Assembly (NCBI GenBank): GCA_963802765.1
Contig: CAWDJZ010000008.1
Location: 62,001 to 126,000 of the forward strand
DNA: 64,000 bases
Direction: 5' to 3'
Source: Gaiellasilicea sp963802765
GTDB lineage: Bacteria; Actinomycetota; Thermoleophilia; Gaiellales; Gaiellaceae
The notes beneath the pieces were generated by a model. That model saw only the letters and a program-made list of their open reading frames with translations, was not told the DNA's origin and did not search any database. Positions within the stretch are counted from its first letter, which is position 1. Each line of letters opens with the position of its first letter. The position numbers and the translations under genes were made by a program. Below, piece after piece: positions 1-8,926 of this stretch.

Positions 1-1
1 G

Positions 2-603
2 CTCGCGAACACGTTCGTCAAGCTTGTCGAAGAGGGCGTCGAGGCTCACGGCGGCACGCTGATCGAGGTCCGAGGGGACGAGGGCCTCGCCGTGTTCATG
101 TCTGCCCGCCAGGCGATTCGCGCGGCGGCGATCTCCAGGCGCGCTTCGCCGAGGAGACCGACGCGGAGGCGGACTTGCCTCTGAAGGTGGCCATCGGCAT
201 CGACTCCGGCGAGGCCGTTCGGCTCGACGACGGCAGCTACCGCGGCGCGGCGCTGAACGTGGCGGCCCACCTCTGCGCTCGGGCGCACGGCGGCGACGTC
301 GTGATCACGGAAGCGACCTCGAGGCTCGCCGGTCGCCTCGCCGGTCTGCAGTACAGCGACCGCGGCAGAGTGCATCTCAAGAACATCCCCGAGCCGATTC
401 ACATCCTCCAGGTCTACTCGGAGCTCGATGCGCCGCCCACACGTCGCTGGGTGCTGATGTTCTTCGGCAAGCCCGCCCGGACGCTCGGCTGGCAGCTCGG
501 GTTCGTCGTCGTCGCGATTGGCCGCCGTCACGGCGGCAGCGACCACGTCACCCTGACGCGCTGGTGGCGCCCCTGGCACCACCTGATCGGCAAGGGCCAG
601 TAG
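2..603 (+). CDS. Class III adenylate/guanylate cyclase, C-terminal part (partial, frameshifted)
   Basis: The gene enters from the left edge, so its start lies outside the window. Residues matching the C-terminal half of a class III nucleotide cyclase are visible: VRGDEGLAVF at the start, then IGIDSGEAV, then YRGAALNVAAHLCARAHGGDVVI, the region that binds the nucleotide and forms the dimer face, then the usual end IPEPIHILQVY. The protein would make a cyclic nucleotide from ATP or GTP. Frame 2 carries the coding up to about base 128 and frame 1 from base 130, inside a GCGGCGGCG run, so one base has been lost. A second slip near base 520 may hide a C-terminal membrane helix: in the neighbouring frame FVVVAI continues as AAVTAAATTSP and stops at 556. 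The family is clear; the end point is uncertain. Confidence 0.7.
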   Translation, partial: REHVRQACRRGRRGSRRHADRGPRGRGPRRVHVCPPGDSRGGDLQARFAEETDAEADLPLKVAIGIDSGEAVRLDDGSYRGAALNVAAHLCARAHGGDVVITEATSRLAGRLAGLQYSDRGRVHLKNIPEPIHILQVYSELDAPPTRRWVLMFFGKPARTLGWQLGFVVVAIGRRHGGSDHVTLTRWWRPWHHLIGKGQ

Positions 604-619
604 CGCGACGAGTGCCGGC

Positions 620-1814
620 TCAGGCCGGAATGGTCAAGCTCTCGAGGTCCCTCGGGTACTCGGTGAGGACGTCGATCCCGTCCTGCGTGACGACCACGGT
701 GTCCGAGTGGCGGAAGCCGCCGACCTCGCTCGAGTAGAGGCCCGGTTCGATCGTGAACACCATGCCCGGCTCGATTCGCGTCTGGTCACCGACGTCGAGA
801 AACGGCGCTTCGTGGTTGCGGAGCCCGATCGCATGCCCCGTGTGCTGCTTCCAGTACGGCAGCAGGTCGTTCGCCTCGAAGTAGCTCAGCACTGCGTTGT
901 CCACGTCGGCGCAGGTCCGGCCGGGGCGCAGCGCGCCGAGGGCGACGTCCTGGGCGGCGACGGTGTGATCGAAGAGGCGACGCATCTCGTCCGTCGGCGT
1001 GCCGATGATCATCGCCCGCTCGAGCTCGGCGTTGTAGCCCCAGATCGGAGCACTCGTCTCCGTGACGAGCACGTCTCCCGCCTTGAACTCGATGTTGTGG
1101 GCCACCGCGTGCGCCCAGGCGCTCTTCAGCCCGATCTGGCCGCGGTAGCCCGCCGACACGCCGTCGGAGGACGCCTGCTGGCCGCCGTACGACGAGCCCA
1201 GCGTCTCGAGCATGGCGAGCGTGGCTTCATGGCCCGCGCGGAGGCTCGCCTCGGCCTCGGTCGCGCCCGGTCGCGTGTACTCCTGGAGAAGCCGGTGGGC
1301 GTGAGCGCACCACCTGGCGCTCTCCCGGATCAGGGCCACCTCGGCCTCGCTCTTGCGGACCATCATGCTCTCGATGAACGGCGCGAGCGGCGTGACCGTC
1401 TGCTCGGCGACCTCGCTCAGCGGCGGCCCCTGGTAGCCGAGGATGCCCGGATAGCCGTCCTGGTCGGCGCCGATCGCCCCGGTGATCCCCATGTCGCGCA
1501 GCACCCGCGCCAAGGATCCGCAGCGGATGCTCGACCCCGGGATACTCCGGGTAGGACTCGACCCGCTCGAACTCGGTCTCGGCGCGGACCCGCTCGACCT
1601 CGAACTCGGGGACGAAGACGGCCAGGTCGCCCGACGCGCTCGCGACGACCGCGACCGGGCGCTCTGTCGCCAGAAACGGAAAGCTCGTGAAGTACTGGAT
1701 ATAGCTCTCGTCGAAGAGCACGACGCCGGTCAGCTTCTCGCTCCGGACGTGCTGCAAGAGCGTCTCGCGTCTCGCCTGCAGCTCTTCGGACGGGATGCCG
1801 GTGGTGGACCGCAC
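620..1814 (-). CDS. M24 family peptidase-like protein (Xaa-Pro peptidase/creatinase fold), frameshifted
   Basis: A creatinase-type N-terminal domain (YIQYFTSFPFLATERP) is followed by the pita-bread M24 domain. These proteins hydrolyse Xaa-Pro dipeptides or related amides in the cytoplasm. HTGHAIGLRNHEAP and FTIEPGLY carry the usual His and Glu. The two Asp ligands expected in DxG...D are replaced (VTETSAPIWGYNAELER), and the last ligand region reads GGFRHSDTV instead of R-x-E-D. The metal site is therefore non-standard and closer to metal-free creatinase. The N-terminal and C-terminal parts lie in different frames that meet near 1500, and the total length is a multiple of three plus one, consistent with one inserted base. 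ATG at 1814 is the only good start. Nothing nearby fixes the substrate. Confidence 0.75.
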
Positions 1815-1894
1815 GAGGGCAGCCTCTCATGTTGCGCGCGCGTTGCGCTCCGGAATCGCCTCGCGCGCGGGTTCGTTGGCTAGTTCAAGTGAAC

Positions 1895-3205
1895 ATGGCG
1901 ACACCCGCATCCGTCCAACGCGTCTACCTGAGCCTGCTGCTCGGAAACACGCTCGCGGCCTCGCTGATCTGGGGCATCAACACCATCTTCCTGCTCGACG
2001 CCGGGCTCTCGAACCTGGAGGCCTTCGCGGCGAACGCGTTCTTCACCGCCGGCATGGTCATCTTCGAGGTGCCGACCGGGATCGTCGCGGACACGATCGG
2101 GCGCCGCGCCTCCTATCTGCTCGGCACGGTGACGCTCGCGGTCTCGACCCTGCTCTACGTGATGCTCTGGCAGCTCGAGGCGCAGTTCTGGGCGTGGGCG
2201 ATCGTCTCGATCCTGCTCGGTCTCGGGTTCACGTTCTTCTCAGGGGCGGTCGAGGCGTGGCTCGTCGACGCGCTCACGGCGACGGGCTTCGAGGGCAGCC
2301 TCGAGTCGGTCTTCGGCAAGGGCCAGATCGTCATGGGTGTGGCAATGCTGTCCGGCTCCGTTGCCGGCGGGTACATCGCCCAGGCGACGAGCCTCGGCGT
2401 GCCGTTCGTCCTGCGCGCGATCATCCTCGTGCTGATGTTCGCGCTCGCGTACGCCGTCATGAAGGACATCGGCTTCACACCCGAGTCGGCGCGAGGGGCT
2501 CGCGCAAGGACGTCCGGCACATCTCCAGCGCATCGATCGAATACGGCTGGAGAGTCCCGGCGGTGAAGTGGATGATGCTGGCGTCGCCGTTCACGGCCGG
2601 GAGTCGGCATCTACGCGTTCTATGCCCTGCAGCCGTACCTGCTCGAGCTCTACGGCGATCCCGAGGCGTACGGGATCGCCGGGCTTGTGGCGGCGATCGT
2701 CGCGGGCGCGCAGATCGTCGGCGGCATCGCGGCTCCGTGGATCAGGCGACGATTCACGCGGCGCACGTCTGCGTTGCTGGCCGCGACGGGGGCGAGTGCC
2801 GCGACCCTTGCGTTGATCGGCGTGTTCGAGAACCTCTACGCCGTGATCGGCCTGATCGTCGTCTGGGGGCTCCTGTTCGCGGCGTCGATGCCGATCCGGC
2901 AGGCGTACCTGAACGGCCTGATCCCATCGCAGCAGCGCGCAACGATCCTCTCCTTCGACTCGATGCTGGGCTCGGCCGGCGGCGTCGTCGTCCAGCCGGT
3001 GCTCGGACGTTCGGCGGACGTGTGGGGCTATCCGGGGTCGTACCTGCTGGGCGCTGCGATCTCGGCGCTCGCGGTGCCGTTCGTGTGGTTGTCGCGGCGA
3101 CAGAACGCGCCTGCGGACACCGCCGTCGGAACCACGAGCTCGCCTGAAGCGGTCGAGGCCGGCGTTCCCGAAGGTGCGCCGGCTGCCGCTCCGGTTCGGA
3201 ACTGA
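1895..3205 (+). CDS. MFS transporter with two compensating frameshifts
   Basis: Major facilitator superfamily carrier of about 436 residues with roughly twelve hydrophobic segments. The signature between helices 2 and 3 is seen as GIVADTIGRRASYLLG, and a related loop comes later as IPSQQRATILSF. The start chosen is ATG 1895, ahead of MATPASVQRVYLSLLLG; longer upstream starts would add an arginine-rich segment that is not membrane-like. Coding runs in frame 2 to about 2500, in frame 1 from about 2500 to 2600 (VRHISSASIEYGWRVP), then in frame 2 again (VGIYAFYALQPYLLELYG). The overall length is still a multiple of three. Two opposite indels 100 bp apart fit uncorrected sequencing error better than decay. 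The substrate cannot be told from sequence. It is convergent with korB, 3 bp away. Confidence 0.78.
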
Positions 3206-3208
3206 GCC

Positions 3209-4204
3209 CTAGATCGTCCAGGTGTCGCCGGCGCCGAGCAGCGCCGCGAGCTCGCCTTCGCCCTTCTCCTTCGCCACCGCGATCTGCTCGGCCATCAGCT
3301 CGTCGTAGACCGGGCGCTCGACGGCGCGGAAGACGCCCATCGGCGTGGCACCGATCGCCTCCTGCGTCATCCGGGAGAGCGCGAACGCGTGCGCCGGCTC
3401 GTGCGCCTGCGCGTCGTGCACGAGCAGGCCGTCGTCCGTCGCCGCGACCACCTCCGGCGACCCGTCGGGCCGCAGCCGCACCCCCTTGTCACCCCACGTG
3501 ATCGGCTCGCCGTGTCTGAGGTAGAGCCGGTTCTCCTTCTGCTCGCGGACGAAGTCGAAGGCGTTGTCGTTGTAGATGTTGCAGTTCTGGTAGATCTCGA
3601 CGAAGGCGCTCCCCTTGTGGTGCGCCGCCGCCCGCAGCACCTCGGTCAGCTCCTTCTTGTCGGTGTCGATCGCCCGCGCGACGAACGTCGCCTCGGCGCC
3701 GATCGCGACCGAGAGCGGGTTGAAGGGATGGTCGAGCGAGCCCAGCGGCGTCGACTTCGTCACCTTGCCGAGCTCCGACGTCGGCGAGTACTGCCCCTTC
3801 GTCAGCCCGTAGATGCGGTTGTTGAAGAGGAGGAGCTTGAAGTTGACGTTGCGGCGCAGCGCGTGGATCAGGTGGTTGCCGCCGATCGAGAGCGCATCGC
3901 CGTCGCCGGTCACGACCCAGACCGATAGGTCCGGCCGCGACACACTCAACCCCGTTGCGATCGCCGGCGCACGGCCGTGGATCGAGTGCATCCCGTAGGT
4001 CTGCATGTAGTAGGGGAAGCGCGCCGCGCAGCCGATCCCGGAGACGAAGACGATCCGCTCGCGGGTCAGGCCGAGCTCGGGCATGAACGACTGGACGGCG
4101 TTCAGGATCGCGTAGTCGCCGCAGCCCGGGCACCAGCGCACCTCCTGGTCGGACTTGAAGTCCTTCGCCGTCAGCTGGACCAGATTCCCGTTGCCCTCGC
4201 TCAT
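3209..4204 (-). CDS. korB: 2-oxoacid:ferredoxin oxidoreductase, beta subunit
   Basis: Beta (thiamine diphosphate) subunit of the two-subunit 2-oxoglutarate or other 2-oxoacid:ferredoxin oxidoreductase, which oxidatively decarboxylates a 2-oxoacid to the acyl-CoA and reduces ferredoxin. CPGCGD at about residues 25-30 and GIGCAARFPYY supply cysteines of the iron-sulfur cluster site. GDGDALSIGGN (about 100-110) with FNNRIYG (about 127-133) is the ThDP/magnesium motif. At 331 residues it has the usual length for KorB. The ATG at 4204 overlaps the stop of a 69-codon gene by 4 nt, and that gene overlaps korA, so the three appear translationally coupled. Substrate (2-oxoglutarate or pyruvate) is not settled by sequence; the TCA-cycle KorAB of actinobacteria is the closest match I recognise. 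Confidence 0.92.
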   Translation of the reverse strand: MSEGNGNLVQLTAKDFKSDQEVRWCPGCGDYAILNAVQSFMPELGLTRERIVFVSGIGCAARFPYYMQTYGMHSIHGRAPAIATGLSVSRPDLSVWVVTGDGDALSIGGNHLIHALRRNVNFKLLLFNNRIYGLTKGQYSPTSELGKVTKSTPLGSLDHPFNPLSVAIGAEATFVARAIDTDKKELTEVLRAAAHHKGSAFVEIYQNCNIYNDNAFDFVREQKENRLYLRHGEPITWGDKGVRLRPDGSPEVVAATDDGLLVHDAQAHEPAHAFALSRMTQEAIGATPMGVFRAVERPVYDELMAEQIAVAKEKGEGELAALLGAGDTWTI

Positions 4205-4410
4205 CGCTTCCTCTCGTTCCCGCGCTTGAAGTTGCCGGTCGCCCTCGCCATCAGCAGCTGTCGTTCCTGTTCGCTCGCCTCGGGTGCGGACTCGAGGAAA
4301 CGCTCGGCCAGCTTGCCCGTGAGGACCTTCGCAGGCCGGTTCCGCCAGAAGATGGCGACGCTGCCGTCCTTTCTCGGCCGGTAGGAGAAGGAGCGCTCTT
4401 TTACGGTCAC
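4201..4410 (-). CDS. Small conserved-looking protein nested between korA and korB
   Basis: A 69-residue gene overlaps both neighbours by 4 nt: its GTG (4410) forms GTGA with the korA stop, and its TGA (4201) forms ATGA with the korB start. The product is basic, with a beta-like first half (RSFSYRPRKDGSVAIFWRN, then RPAKVLTGKLAERFLE) and a helical end rich in Gln, Glu and Arg. It has no signal peptide, cysteine or membrane segment. I do not recognise the family. The double overlap argues strongly that it is translated in fixed ratio with the two enzyme subunits, as an assembly factor or small subunit would be; that role is inference. Confidence 0.72.
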   Translation of the reverse strand: MTVKERSFSYRPRKDGSVAIFWRNRPAKVLTGKLAERFLESAPEASEQERQLLMARATGNFKRGNERKR

Positions 4411-6245
4411 GACTCCATCAGCGCCGTGATCGCCTCCTGCAGCTCCGAGGCCTTGAAGGGGAGCCCGCGCACGCGGTTGTAGCCGATCGCGTCGACAAGG
4501 AACTCGGCCCGGATGAGCTTGAGCAGCTGACCGAGGTTCATCTCCGGGACGAGGATCTTGTCGTAGCGGCGCAACACTTCGCCCGTGTTGCGCGGGAACG
4601 GGTTCAGATAGTGGAGGTGGGCCTGAGCGATCTTGCCGCCGTCCTTGCGCACGTGGCGCACGGCCGCGCCGATCGGGCCGTAGGTCGACCCCCAGCCGAG
4701 CACGAGCGTGTCCGCGCCGTCGGGATCGTCCACCTCCAACGGCGGAATGTCGTTCGCGATCCCGGCCACCTTCGCGGCTCGGAGGCGCGTCATGAGGTCG
4801 TGGTTCTCGGGGTCGTAGGAGACGTTCCCGGTCACGTCGGCTTTTTCGAGCCCGCCGATCCGGTGCTCGAGCCCGGGCGTGCCCGGGATCGCCCAGGGCC
4901 GCGCAAGCGTCGCGGGGTCGCGCTGGTAGGGCTGGAAGTCGCCGCCGTCCGCAATCGCGAACCCGGGCGCGATCTCCGGCAGGTCGGCGACATCCGGGAT
5001 CAGCCAAGGCTCGGAGCCGTTGGCGAGATAGGCGTCGCTGAGCAGGTACACGGGCGTCCGGTACTTGAGCGCGATCCGGGCCGCCTCGATCGCGGCGTGG
5101 AAGCACTGCGAGGGGGTCGAGGCGGCGACCACCGGCACCGGGCTCTCGGAGTTTCGCCCGAAGAGCACCATGAGCAGGTCGGCCTGCTCGGGCTTCGTCG
5201 GCATTCCGGTCGATGGCCCGGCGCGCTGGATGTCGAGCACGAGCAGCGGCAGCTCGAGCATGATCCCGAGCCCGACCGTCTCCTGCTTGAGCACGACGCC
5301 GGGCCCCGCGGAGGTCGTGACGCCGAGCGAGCCTCCGAACGCCGCGCCGAGTGCCGCACCGGCGGCCGCGATTTCGTCCTCGGCCTGGAAGGTGCGGACG
5401 CCGAAGGACTTGTGCCGCGCCAGCTCCTCGAGGATCGAGCTCGCCGGCGTGATCGGGTAGGCGCCAAGGAAGAGATCGAGCCCTGAGAGCTTCGACGCTG
5501 CGATCAGCCCGTAGGCGAGCGCCGTGTTGCCGGTGATCTGCCGGTAGGTGCCGGGCGCCAGCTTCGCCGGCGCGACCTCGTAGCTGACCGCGAAGTCCTC
5601 GGAGGTCTCGCCGTATGCGTAGCCCGCCTTGAACGCGGTCGCGTTCGCCTGCGCGATCTCGGGCCGCTTCGCGAACTTTCGCTCGACGAACTCGAGCGTC
5701 CCCTCGGTGGGCCGGTGGTAGAGCCAGCTCATCAGCCCGAGCGCGAAGAAGTTCTTCGAGCGCTCGGCCTCGCGGGGCGTGATCCCCTCGATCCCCTTCA
5801 GAGCGCCCACCGTCATCGACGTGAGCCCGACTTCGTGGACGTGGAAGTCGTCGAGCGACCCGTCCTCGAGCGGGTTGACGTCGTAGCCGGCCTTTTGGAG
5901 GTTGCGCTCCTTGAACGTGTCGGTGTCGACGATCAACGTCCCGCCTTTCGGCAGGTCGCCGATGTTCGTCTTCAGCGCCGCGGGGTTCATCGCCACGAGG
6001 ACGCTGGGCGCGTCTCCGGGGGTGAGGATGTCGTGGTCGGCGAAGTGGAGCTGGAAACCGGAGACGCCCGGCAGCGACCCGGCGGGCGCTCGGATCTCGG
6101 CCGGGAAGTCCGGGAGCGTCGCAAGGTCGTTCCCGAGGAGGGCGGTCTCGCTCGTGAAGCGGTCTCCCGTGAGCTGCATCCCGTCACCCGAGTCACCCGC
6201 GAAGCGGATGATCACGCGGTCGAGCTGCTCGACGGCCTTGGCCAC
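4407..6245 (-). CDS. korA: 2-oxoacid:ferredoxin oxidoreductase, fused gamma-alpha subunit
   Basis: A 612-residue fusion of the gamma domain (residues about 1-190; starts with RVIIRFAGDSGDGMQLTG, the usual glycine-rich opening) and the pyrimidine-binding alpha domain (from about 220; GNTALAYGLIAASKLSGL, then PITPASSILEELA and the EDEIAAAGAALGAAFGG segment, which contains the conserved Glu region). It forms the heterodimer with KorB for CoA-dependent oxidative decarboxylation of a 2-oxoacid and reduction of ferredoxin. It is the first gene of the korA-small ORF-korB operon. ATG 6245 is followed directly by the domain start. No frameshift is seen here. Confidence 0.92.
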   Translation of the reverse strand: MAKAVEQLDRVIIRFAGDSGDGMQLTGDRFTSETALLGNDLATLPDFPAEIRAPAGSLPGVSGFQLHFADHDILTPGDAPSVLVAMNPAALKTNIGDLPKGGTLIVDTDTFKERNLQKAGYDVNPLEDGSLDDFHVHEVGLTSMTVGALKGIEGITPREAERSKNFFALGLMSWLYHRPTEGTLEFVERKFAKRPEIAQANATAFKAGYAYGETSEDFAVSYEVAPAKLAPGTYRQITGNTALAYGLIAASKLSGLDLFLGAYPITPASSILEELARHKSFGVRTFQAEDEIAAAGAALGAAFGGSLGVTTSAGPGVVLKQETVGLGIMLELPLLVLDIQRAGPSTGMPTKPEQADLLMVLFGRNSESPVPVVAASTPSQCFHAAIEAARIALKYRTPVYLLSDAYLANGSEPWLIPDVADLPEIAPGFAIADGGDFQPYQRDPATLARPWAIPGTPGLEHRIGGLEKADVTGNVSYDPENHDLMTRLRAAKVAGIANDIPPLEVDDPDGADTLVLGWGSTYGPIGAAVRHVRKDGGKIAQAHLHYLNPFPRNTGEVLRRYDKILVPEMNLGQLLKLIRAEFLVDAIGYNRVRGLPFKASELQEAITALMES

Positions 6246-6304
6246 GCCTTAGGTATAGCGCAAGCCCGCGACCGTCGAATCGAGGCTCGGGGCGCTCGAA
6301 ACGG

Positions 6305-6523
6305 CTATCCGGCCGGTTGACGCACGACCGTCAAGCCCCACGCCTGGCCGGACTCGAACAGCTCGTCCGGATCGACGTCGTCGCGCCAGCCGATGAAGTG
6401 CTTCGCCGGGTCGTCCGGCGTGGAGCCGAAGACGGCCGCCCGCTCGGCGACCTCCTCCTCCTCCTGGCCGCGCTCGAGCTCCTCGAGCCGCCGCTCCGCC
6501 TCTTCGGCCGCCGGGCCTTCCAT
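6305..6523 (-). CDS. Small acidic hypothetical protein
   Basis: About 72 residues. The first half is a very acidic probable helix (EEAERRLEELERGQEEEEVAERAA is interrupted only by single residues) and the second half is compact (DDPAKHFIGWRDDVDPDELF...GLTVV). The start chosen is ATG 6523, which has an AGGGG ribosome binding site just after the stop of the preceding VOC gene; an in-frame ATG at 6538 would overlap that gene by 8 nt. It probably forms an operon with the VOC gene. I do not recognise the family and see no metal or catalytic motif. Confidence 0.5.
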   Translation of the reverse strand: MEGPAAEEAERRLEELERGQEEEEVAERAAVFGSTPDDPAKHFIGWRDDVDPDELFESGQAWGLTVVRQPAG

Positions 6524-6530
6524 GTAGCCC

Positions 6531-7424
6531 CTAGGCATCGGCCACCGAGAGCACGAGCCGGTTGCCGGACGGATCGACGAGAGTGGTGCCGCCGCCGCCG
6601 AGGCGGCCGAGCACGCGCTCGCGCTCGGCCTCGTCCGGCAGGATGATCGTCGCCTGGCGAAGCGCGGCCGTTCCGGCGGGCGGGCTCGGCGCGCCGGCGC
6701 TCTCCCACGTGTTCGCACCCAGATGGTGGTGGTAGCCGCCTGCTGCGAGAAACGCGGCCTGATCCCGGAACGCCGCCATCAGCGCGAAGCCGAGCTGGTC
6801 TCGGTAGAAGGCGACGGTCTCCGGGATCCTCGACACCTTCAGGTGGACGTGGCCCATCGTCGTGCCGGCCGGCAGGCCGTCGAACGGCTCCGCTGCCGGA
6901 TCCTCGAGCTCGGCCAGCAGGTCCTGGACGTCGAGCGGCTGGGTCGTGAGCCGCATGTCGACCTGTCCCTCCCAGACGCTCTTCGGGCGGTCCCAGTAGA
7001 TCTCGATCCCGTGCGCATCCGGGTCTGAGAGGTAGAGCGCCTCGCTGACGAAGTGGTCCGAGAGCCCGGTCAACGGCACACGGTCGCGCGCGGCGTGCGC
7101 GAGCCAGCGGGCCAGATCGCGCCGCTCCGGGACGAGCAGAGCGAAGTGGTAGAGGCCCGTGAAGCCGACGGCGGGTTGCGCGCCCGGCTCCTCGACGAGC
7201 ACCAGCAGCTCCCGCCCGTCAGCGCCAAGCGATGCGCGGCCGTCCTCCTGCTCCAGCACCGCCAGCCCGATCGCGGTGCGGTAGTAGTCGAGCGACCGCT
7301 CGAGGTCCGAGACGGTCAGGTGCACGGGGCCCATCGAGGTCAGCGGCGAGATCTCGGCCTGCGCAGGCGCGCCCGCAGCCTCAAGCTCCTCCGGGTCGAG
7401 CGGCGCCTCCACGGGATCAACCAC
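6531..7424 (-). CDS. Two-domain VOC family ring-cleavage-type dioxygenase (CatE-like)
   Basis: Two vicinal-oxygen-chelate domains in tandem, residues about 30-150 and 185-297. Each has the typical opening (MGPVHLTVSDLERSLDYYR; MGHVHLKVSRIPETVAFYR). Metal ligand positions are visible as His in GPVHL, His in GLYHFALLV and Glu in HGIEIYWDRP for the first domain. The second domain has GHVHLKV and the run GGYHHHLGANTW. This layout matches CatE/YfiE catechol-2,3-dioxygenase-like proteins, which use Fe(II) or Mn(II) to open aromatic rings or carry out glyoxalase-type chemistry. The start is GTG 7424. No other aromatic-degradation genes are adjacent, so the substrate is open. Confidence 0.8.
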   Translation of the reverse strand: MVDPVEAPLDPEELEAAGAPAQAEISPLTSMGPVHLTVSDLERSLDYYRTAIGLAVLEQEDGRASLGADGRELLVLVEEPGAQPAVGFTGLYHFALLVPERRDLARWLAHAARDRVPLTGLSDHFVSEALYLSDPDAHGIEIYWDRPKSVWEGQVDMRLTTQPLDVQDLLAELEDPAAEPFDGLPAGTTMGHVHLKVSRIPETVAFYRDQLGFALMAAFRDQAAFLAAGGYHHHLGANTWESAGAPSPPAGTAALRQATIILPDEAERERVLGRLGGGGTTLVDPSGNRLVLSVADA

Positions 7425-7535
7425 CCGATGAGTGTCGCACGCGCGGCCGCGAAGCGGACGCCTTCAGGGATCTTGCGCGTCGCGCATCCGCGAGAGCGGA
7501 TCCGCGACCTGCGCAGCTAATACAGCGTCGCAGCT

Positions 7536-8096
7536 CTAATACAACGCCGCCGCCAGCTTGCGGCGGTAGCGCAAGGTCAGGGGATGCTCCTGGCCGAGCT
7601 CCTCGAAGAGGAGCACCATCAATTCGCGGATCCGGTCGCGCCGCTCGCCCTCGGCGTGGTCGACCTCCTCGAGCAGGACGCGCAGCGCCAGCTCGTGGTC
7701 ACCGCGCTCCAGCGCCGGCAGCACCTCGGGGAACTCCCCGCTCTCCTGGAGCTCGGCGACGACGCGATCGAGCGGTGAGGGACCGGTCAAGCCGTCGAGA
7801 AACTGCCCGACGACCATCGGCGGCTGGGCGCCGACGAACTCCTTCACGACTTCGCCGTTCCGAAACGCCTTCACGGCCGGGATGCCGCTGATCCCGTAAC
7901 GCTGCGACAGCTCCTGGTTCTCGTCGACGTTCAGCTTCGCGAGCGTGATACCCGGCCGCTCGGCGACGGCCTGCTCGAGCACCGGCGCGAGGGCATGGCA
8001 CGGGCCACACCAGGGCGCCCAGAAGTCGACGACGACCGGGGCCTCCCGCGACGCCTCGAGCACGTCACGCTCGAACGTCTGCTCGGTCACCTCCAT
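7536..8096 (-). CDS. Thioredoxin-domain co-chaperone (YbbN/CnoX type)
   Basis: The N-terminal thioredoxin domain (about 1-105) has the complete redox motif WAPWCGPCHALAP and the cis-proline loop GISGIPAVKAF. It is followed by about 75 helical residues resembling the tetratricopeptide tail of YbbN (CnoX), including a segment SPLDRVVAELQESGEFPEVLPALERGD broken across helices. This layout is typical of a cytoplasmic thioredoxin-like chaperone that protects clients from oxidation. The C-terminal LTLRYRRKLAAALY is also family-like. ATG 8096 gives a complete domain. It is monocistronic as far as can be seen. Confidence 0.88.
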   Translation of the reverse strand: MEVTEQTFERDVLEASREAPVVVDFWAPWCGPCHALAPVLEQAVAERPGITLAKLNVDENQELSQRYGISGIPAVKAFRNGEVVKEFVGAQPPMVVGQFLDGLTGPSPLDRVVAELQESGEFPEVLPALERGDHELALRVLLEEVDHAEGERRDRIRELMVLLFEELGQEHPLTLRYRRKLAAALY

Positions 8097-8390
8097 CGCG
8101 GCCCACCGTAGCCGTCCGCGTTAGCGCTGCGTGTAGCGGACGAGCTCGAGCCGCGCGCCCGGGCCCTGCTCGGACGACAACGAGCCCGACGTCCGAGCGG
8201 GTCGTCGAACGCCGCGACGTCGACGAGCCGGCAGAAGCCCGTGGTCGTCGTCAGCTCGTGACGACAGCGGCGCCGCTTACGAGCGAGGTAGAGCCGAGGG
8301 CCAGCACGGTCGAGCGGTCCGGCTGACCGGAACCTCGACGTGCCAGCGCCCTCGACCGGGACGACCAGACCACTTCAGTACCGTCTCGCG

Positions 8391-8612
8391 CGGGACGTGT
8401 CGAGGCCAGGACTCCATCTCGTCCAGCCAGGACATGCTCGGGGCCCGAGCCCATGCATGTCCACAGCGAAACGGTTGCAGCAGTGCGAGCTTCCGCCAGC
8501 TGAGTCGGTGAAGCGAAGCGTAACCGTGCTGGTCGGGGGCCACGACGCGCCACGTCCAGCCGGGACATGTCGGGGCCAGGACCCAGCACGTCCAGCCAGG
8601 ACATGTCGGGGC
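8391..8612 (+). repeat. Degenerate short direct repeats
   Basis: The core GTCCAGCC(A/G)GGACATG followed by (T)CGGGG occurs at 8421, 8554 and 8590. A weaker relative (GGGACGTGTCGAGGCCAGGA) starts near 8394. The last two copies are 36 bp apart. The spacing is too irregular for a CRISPR array, and no open protein uses the repeats. Confidence 0.45.
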
Positions 8613-8640
8613 AGGACCTGATCGATGTCCACGGCAGCCG

Positions 8641-8800
8641 GTGCAGAGGCCTCGAGTTCCGCGAGCCGCGGCGCTGGAGAGAACGTCGTCGAGGGTCGCC
8701 TGCTCGCACTGCGGAACGGAGCTCCCGGCGAACGCGACGTTCTGCCCGTCGCGCGGCCGGCGTCGCCGATGCGCCGCCGAGCGACGGCAACGATGAGCAG
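8641..8800 (+). pseudogene. Remnant of a zinc-ribbon protein
   Basis: Frame 1 reads CSHCGTELPANATFCPSRG from base 8701, an almost perfect match to the double CxxC zinc ribbon CxxCG-x(8)-FCxxCG with the last Cys changed to Arg. The frame then falls apart and closes within 100 bp. No good start is visible. It may be the debris of a zinc-ribbon-headed regulator. Confidence 0.3.
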
Positions 8801-8926
8801 CATCGACATCGCAGCACGTCGAGCCGCGCTGCGTTCGCGGCTCGGGCCGCCAGTCTTCGTCTGCAACCGAGGTCGTTTCGCCCGAATCAGGCGCCGGACG
8901 TCGCCGACACCGCGAAGGACTGGCGA

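Larger units (their letters stand above)
8097..8926. other. 830-bp stretch without a convincing gene
   Basis: No reading frame here has a coherent protein, and all long frames are arginine/alanine-rich shadow types. It contains a small cluster of short repeats (8391-8612) and a zinc-ribbon-like fragment on the + strand (8641-8800). I see no RNA gene, promoter or terminator in it. It probably holds decayed coding DNA. Confidence 0.5.

Noticed and set aside
8391..8612. CRISPR-like array
   Set aside because: Only three or four imperfect repeats with unequal spacing (133 and 36 bp) and no cas genes.
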